A stretch of DNA of 64,000 bases from Cafeteria roenbergensis. Taxonomy: Eukaryota > Sar > Bigyra > Bicosoecida > Cafeteriaceae. The notes beneath the pieces are model-generated. The model had not been told where the DNA came from. It saw only the letters and a list, made by a program, of their open reading frames with translations, and made no database searches. A program made the position numbers and the translations under genes. Where the stretch lies: NCBI GenBank assembly GCA_008330645.1, contig VLTN01000025.1:400772-464771 (forward strand), given 5' to 3'. Shown piece by piece: positions 12,001 to 18,000 of this stretch; the first letter of the stretch is position 1, and the number at the start of each line of letters is the position of its first letter.

Positions 12001-15000
12001 CGGGCAACCCCGACTGCGTCGACGTGGCCTCCCACCCCGGCGTGGGCGGGGACGGCTGCCCCAGCCCTGGCGACGTGGCCCTCGTGGTCGTGACCGGCCC
12101 CGGCGGCGCAGGCCTTCTGGGCGCGGGCGCCAACGTAAGCGTGGCCGAGGTGGTTCGCGGCAACATCCTGCGCGGCTCGTTCCGCGTCGGTGTCGCCGAC
12201 TCCCACGCCGCCACCTTCGCCGCTGCCCCGGAGGACGAGGCCCAGACCCCGTCCGTCTTCACCGAGGCGCTGCCGTGGAGCGCCTCCGCCGCCGACGTCG
12301 TCTCGGCCCTCGAGGCCAGCGCGGTGGTCAGCGGCTCCGGCCTGGTCCAGGACGTGGAGGCCTCCAAGCAGGTCACCGACAAGTGGGGCTCGACCGTGTG
12401 GGACGTGCGCTTCACCCGCAACCAGCGGCACGTGCCGCCCGGCGCCGGAGACGTGCCCATGCTCCGCGTGGACCGCTCCGCGCTGTACGAGACGGGCGCA
12501 GGCGCGCCCTGCTCCGCGGCCGGCGGCGACCCCTTCTCCGTGTGCCTCCCGGCCAACACGAGCGCCCTCTTTGTGAACGAGACGACCAAGGGAAGCGCCG
12601 GCCTGTCCGGCGAGTTCCGTCTCGACTTTGGCTCGGACGGCGTGGCCGTGCCCTTCAACGCCACGGACGTGGCCCTCAAGGGCCTGCTCGAGGGCCTGAC
12701 CACGGTGGAGGAGCTGCACGTGACGCGGTCCTCGTACGGCGCCGGGTGGGACGCACAGGCCGTGCTTGTGGACGGCTCCGTCGGCGGCCTGGAGTGGCAG
12801 GTGACCTTCACCTCGCTGCAGGGCGCCACCGACGGCAAGACCTTCCCGCCGGGCTCCGGCGACGCGGCCCCGCTGGTGCCGAGCGCCAACACGCTGGCCG
12901 GCGCTTCGGCGCTCGCCTCAGTCGTGGAGGTCGTCAAGGGCTCCGAGGAGCTGACCGGCTTCTTCGCCCTGGAGCACACGCAGTCGGTGGACCCCGCCCT
13001 CGGCATGGGCACCTCCATCACCCGCCGCACCGCGCCCATCTCCCGCGACGCCACGGCAATCGCGGTGGCCACGGCGCTCGAGGACATCGACACCGTGCAG
13101 AACGTGACCGTGCGCCGCACCACGCGCCTCGCAGCGCAGCTCCCCAACGTCGCTGCGTCGGCGCAGCGCGGCGCGGGCGCCCTGGCGGTCTCCGGCGACC
13201 TCCGCGGCCTCCTCGCGCGTGGCGACCTGATCCGCGTGGGCGGCCGTGCCGACGCCCTCGGGGCGGCCGCCGGCACCGGGGCGGTGGCCCTCAGCGGCGG
13301 CGACGTGCTGCTCCCGGCGACGGCCGTCGCGCTGGTGCCCGGCTCCTCCTCCGTGGCCCTTTCCGCCCCCGTGCGGCACCTCGTCGCCGCCGGGCAGCGC
13401 GTGCGCATGCGGGAGACCGAGTTCGTCGTGGCCTCGACGGGCGAGGGCGTGCAGCGCGTGGTGGTGGACGCCTCCGCGGCGGCGGCCGCCTCCGAAATCT
13501 CTGCCAACCACACGCTGCGCCTTAGCTACGACAGCGTGTCGACTGTGTGCATCGGCGTCGCGTCCACCGGCGCCCAGGTCGCCGCGGCCCTCAACGCGCT
13601 GCCAGAGGTGGCTGCGCGCGGAGGCGTGGCCGTCACCGTCTTCCACGGAGGCGCCACCGGCCCCGCCGCGCCCGCCGCCGGCTCTGCCGAAGCCGCCGCT
13701 CTGGGCGCGGCCACCGCCGCCGCGTCTGCCGGCGGCGTCAGCGTCTGGTCCGTCTTCTTCGTGGGTGCCGGCTTCGACGCCTCCACCGGCGTGGCCGCGG
13801 ACTTTGCCCCGCTCGCCTTCGTCGGCGTGGGCTCGCAGGCCGCCTGCACGGACCCCTCTCCCATGACGGGCCCCGCCGAGCTTGCCGTGGTGGTGACCCC
13901 CACCGTCGTGACGCCGGCCGCCTCGGCGCTGGTCCTCAACCTGACCGCGCCGTACGCCGGTCGCCCCGCCTCGGCGGTGCCGATGTGGCGCGTCCCCAGC
14001 GTGTTCCGCGTGTCGACCGACGCCGCGAGGGTCTTCTCCGCCACCAGCGTGCCTCTTGGGACGGTGGCGGACGCCAGCGTGGCCGCGGCCCTCCTCGGCA
14101 ACGACGCCTCGTCGCCGGCGTCCCCGTCCGTGGCGGCCTCTGCTGCCTCCGCGGCGGTGGCCAGCGCGTCCCTCTTCCGCGTGTCCGGCCTCGCCTGGTG
14201 GGTCACGTTCGAGAGCGTCCTCGGCAACGCGGGCGGCCTCGTCCCGGTTCGCAACGCCTCGGCGCCCAACGCCTTCGGGCTCGTTGGCGAGAACGCGACG
14301 CTCGTCACGACCGACGACGCCGTTGCCGCCGCCCTGCCGGCGCAGAACTTCGTGCTGGACGGCCTGGTGACCGGCGTGCCCTACTTCGCGCGCGTGTCCG
14401 CCGCGAACGCCATCGGCTACGGCCCGGCCACCGACCCCCCCGTGACCGAGCGCCCCGCCTCCTCGCCGCCGGCCCCCCGGGCGCTCGCCGCCTCGCCCGC
14501 GCTGCACATCAACGAGGTCCAGCGCGTGACCACGGCCGCGACGCACGTCAACGAGGTGCAGACCATCGCCACGGCCGCCACGCCCGACCCCGAGGAGCAG
14601 GCCGTCGCCATCACGGCGGCGGACGGCGCCTCCGTCAGCGGCAACTTCTCCCTGTCCCTGGGCGGCGTGAGCACGCTCGACCAGGTGCAGACCATCGTGG
14701 TGAGCGCGTCCGCGGGCCCCATCGCCTCCGGCTCGTACATCCTGTCCTTCGCCACCAACGAAACGGCATGCGTGCCCTGGGACGCCTCCGCCGACGACAT
14801 GCGCGCTGCCCTCGAGGCTCTGCCCGCCGTGGCTAGCGCCGTGGTCGCGCGCGACGGCGACGGCTCCACCGCCGGCAGCGCAGGCGGCCTCGCTCCCTTC
14901 GGCTTCAAGTACACCGTAGTCGTGACCGCCTCGTCGCCGGCCGTCGCGGCCGCCCACCCGCTCATCGTCGCGGCCGACGCCCCGCCCTCGGGCCTCACCG

Positions 15001-18000
15001 CCACGTGCGGCGGCGCCTGGACCGGCGGCAGCGGCCACAGCGTCGCCGTGACCGAGTCCCTTGCTGCGGGCTCGACCCTGTCCGTTGGCGCCTCCGAGGC
15101 CGAGGTGGAGGCGCTCCTTGCGGCCCTGCCCACCTTTGGCGCGGTCGGCGCCTCCGGCCTCTCCGGTGCCGTCGCGCTGGCTCTCAAGCCGCTCGGCCCC
15201 GCCGGCGAGCCCGCCACCCTCGGCCTCGCGCCGCTTGTGACGCGCTCCGAAGCCGACGCGCAGGGCGGCTACCGCTACAGCATCGTGCTCCGCGGCCTCG
15301 CGGGCGACGCCACCGGCCCTGGAGTCATCGGCTGCGACGCTTCGCAGCTGGTGGGCGCGGGCGCGGCCTGCGCCGCCGCCACCGTGTCCGAGGGCAACGC
15401 CGTCGGCGGCGCCTTCGTGCTCGTGTCGCGCCCCGCCGACGGGTCCGCCGCCGAGTACACGTCCGCGCTCTCGCACGACGCTTCGGCAGCCGATGTCAAG
15501 GCGGCGCTCGAGGCCCTCGCGTCCGTCGGGACGGTCCAAGTCTCTCGCAGCGCTCCCGCGTTGGCCGGGTCCGACGCTGCCCGCACCGGCGGCCTGGTCT
15601 GGGCCGTGACCTTCGTGTCCGAGGTGGGCGACGTGCCGCAGCTGGAGGTCGTGTCGTCGCTCACGGGCCACGGCGCCTCCGTGACCGTGCAGGAGACCCG
15701 CCGCGGCAACTGGCTGGGCGGCTCGTTCGTCCTCTCCATGGGCGCGCAGGAGTCCACGCCGCTGCCGTTCGACGCCTCGGCCGCGGCGGTGCGCGACGCC
15801 CTCCAGGCGCTGCCCGCCGTGGGCGCCGTCGTTGTGGCCCGCAGCGGCTCCGACTCGGAGCGCGGGTTCACGTGGGACGTGACCTTTGTGGACGACGACG
15901 CCAACCCCGGCGACGTGCCGTCGCTGGGCGTGGACGGCTCCGGCCTGACCGGCGTGGGCGCCATGGCGCGCGTGCGCGAGGCCCTCAAGGGCGCCGCCGT
16001 GTCCGGCACTGCGCTGCACGTGAGCTTCGACCCGCCGGCCTCCACCAACGGGTCGCCCGTGACTGCCTACACGGTCGAGGTCGACACGTCGGCCACGTTC
16101 GCGTCGTCGTCGCTGCGGTCCGTGGTCGTGTCCGACGCCGAGCTCCTCTTCGGCGCCGGGCAGACCGTGCGCATCGTCGGCTCCTCCACCGACGCGGCAG
16201 CTCTCATCGAGGGGGGCACCTTTGCCCTCGCCTACGGCGGCGACGAGACCGCGCCCGTGGCCTGGAACGCCACCGCGCTGCAGCTCCGCACGGCGCTGGA
16301 GGCCCTGCCCGGCGTGGCGGCCGCGCACGTTGAGGTCACCGAGGGAGTGGCCGAGGACACCAACGGGGACGGCGTCGTGACCGGCCCCGCCCCGGCCCGC
16401 TCGTGGCTAGTTCGCGTGGACTCCCGCGCCGGCGACCCGGGGGCCGCGGCCCTGCCGCTCGAGGTGTCCCGGCTGGGCCTGCTCCCGGCCGCCGCCGCCA
16501 TCTCGGTGACGGGCGCCGGCTGCGACCGCTGCGCTCGCCTCGCGGGCCTCACGCAGGGCCAGGCCTACTACGTGCGCGTGCGCGCGTCGTCCGACGCTGG
16601 CGTCGGCCCCGTGCTCGTGATGGCCGGCACTGCCGTGCCCAGCCGCATCCCCGGCGCGCCCCGCGAGGCCTCGCTCGGCGTCGTGTCGGACTCGCGCCTG
16701 GAGCTGCTGTGGCGCGCGCCCGCCAGCACCGGCGGCCGCCCCATCTCCCGCTACTGCGTCGAGTGGGACACCACCAGCTCGTTCAGCTCCCTGGCGTCCT
16801 CCGGCGCCCCGTCCCGCTGCGGCGGCTACGCGCTCGGGTCCGCCTTGGTGCAGGGCGAGGCCATCGCAGGCCCCGGGCCCTACTCGCTTGTGATGGGCGG
16901 CCTGTCGGCCGGCCAGACCTACTTCGTGCGCATCAACGCCGACAACGGCCTCCCGTTCCAGGCCGTGTCCCACACCGGCACGCCCCCGGACAACCGCGCC
17001 TTTGAGCTGCCCACGCCGCCCTCGGCCACCCCGGCCAAGGTGGCGCCGGGCCCCTCCGCCAACGTGGAGGTCGTGGTCTTGTGGGGCGACAGCCTCCGCG
17101 TCGTCTTCGACGCCCCGATCCGCGACGGCGGCAACAACATCAGCTCGTACCGCGTCGAGTGGGACGTGGCCTCCACCTTCGCCTCGGGCGCCACGGGCCA
17201 GCCGCTGGGCGCCGCCACGGTGCTGACCACGGCGCTGGAGATCGTGCGCCCCGACAGCCTGGCGGCCGGCGGCAACCTCCCGGCCCGCCTCTTCTACGAC
17301 ATCACCGGCCTTTCGGCCGGCCAGGCGTACCACGTCCGCGTGGCGCCCATCGGCGACGTCAAGGGCTTCGGCCCCTTCGCCGTGGCCAGCCCCGCGCCGG
17401 CCGTGCCGGTGCAGCCGCCGTCGGCCCCGACCAACGTGCGCCTGCTGTCCACCCCGCTTGACGCGGTGACGGACCTCAGCGGCCAGAACGGCGCCTCCGC
17501 CGACGAGGCCGAGGAGGAGGCCCACCGCCCCGTCACCACGCTGGAGGCGTCCTGGAGCGCCCCGGCCTCCACCGGCGGCGCCCCCACGGACTCGTACCTG
17601 GTGGAGTGGTTCCAGGCCGCGACGGCCCGCCCCGAGGTGCAGGTGGTGCAGATCGACAACAGCGTTGCGCTGGCGTCCACCTCCGGCACCTGGCGCCTGC
17701 GCGTCAACTCCAGCTCCACGCTGGCCCTCGACGCCGACGCGTCGGCCGTCGCCGTCCGCTACGCCCTCATGAGCATGGACGCCGGCGCCGGCCTCGGCGG
17801 GCCCGTCGGCCACGTCGAGGTGACCCGCACCGCCATCGGCTCCGCGCCCGTTCGCGGCTACCGCTGGGCGATCACCTTCGCGGACGCCTCGGTGAACGGC
17901 GGCGACGTGGCCCCGCTCGCCGTCGTGGCCGACGGCCTCGTTGCCGGCCCTGGCACCACCATCACCACCTCGGTCGAGGAGGCGACCCGCGGCGTGCGCG

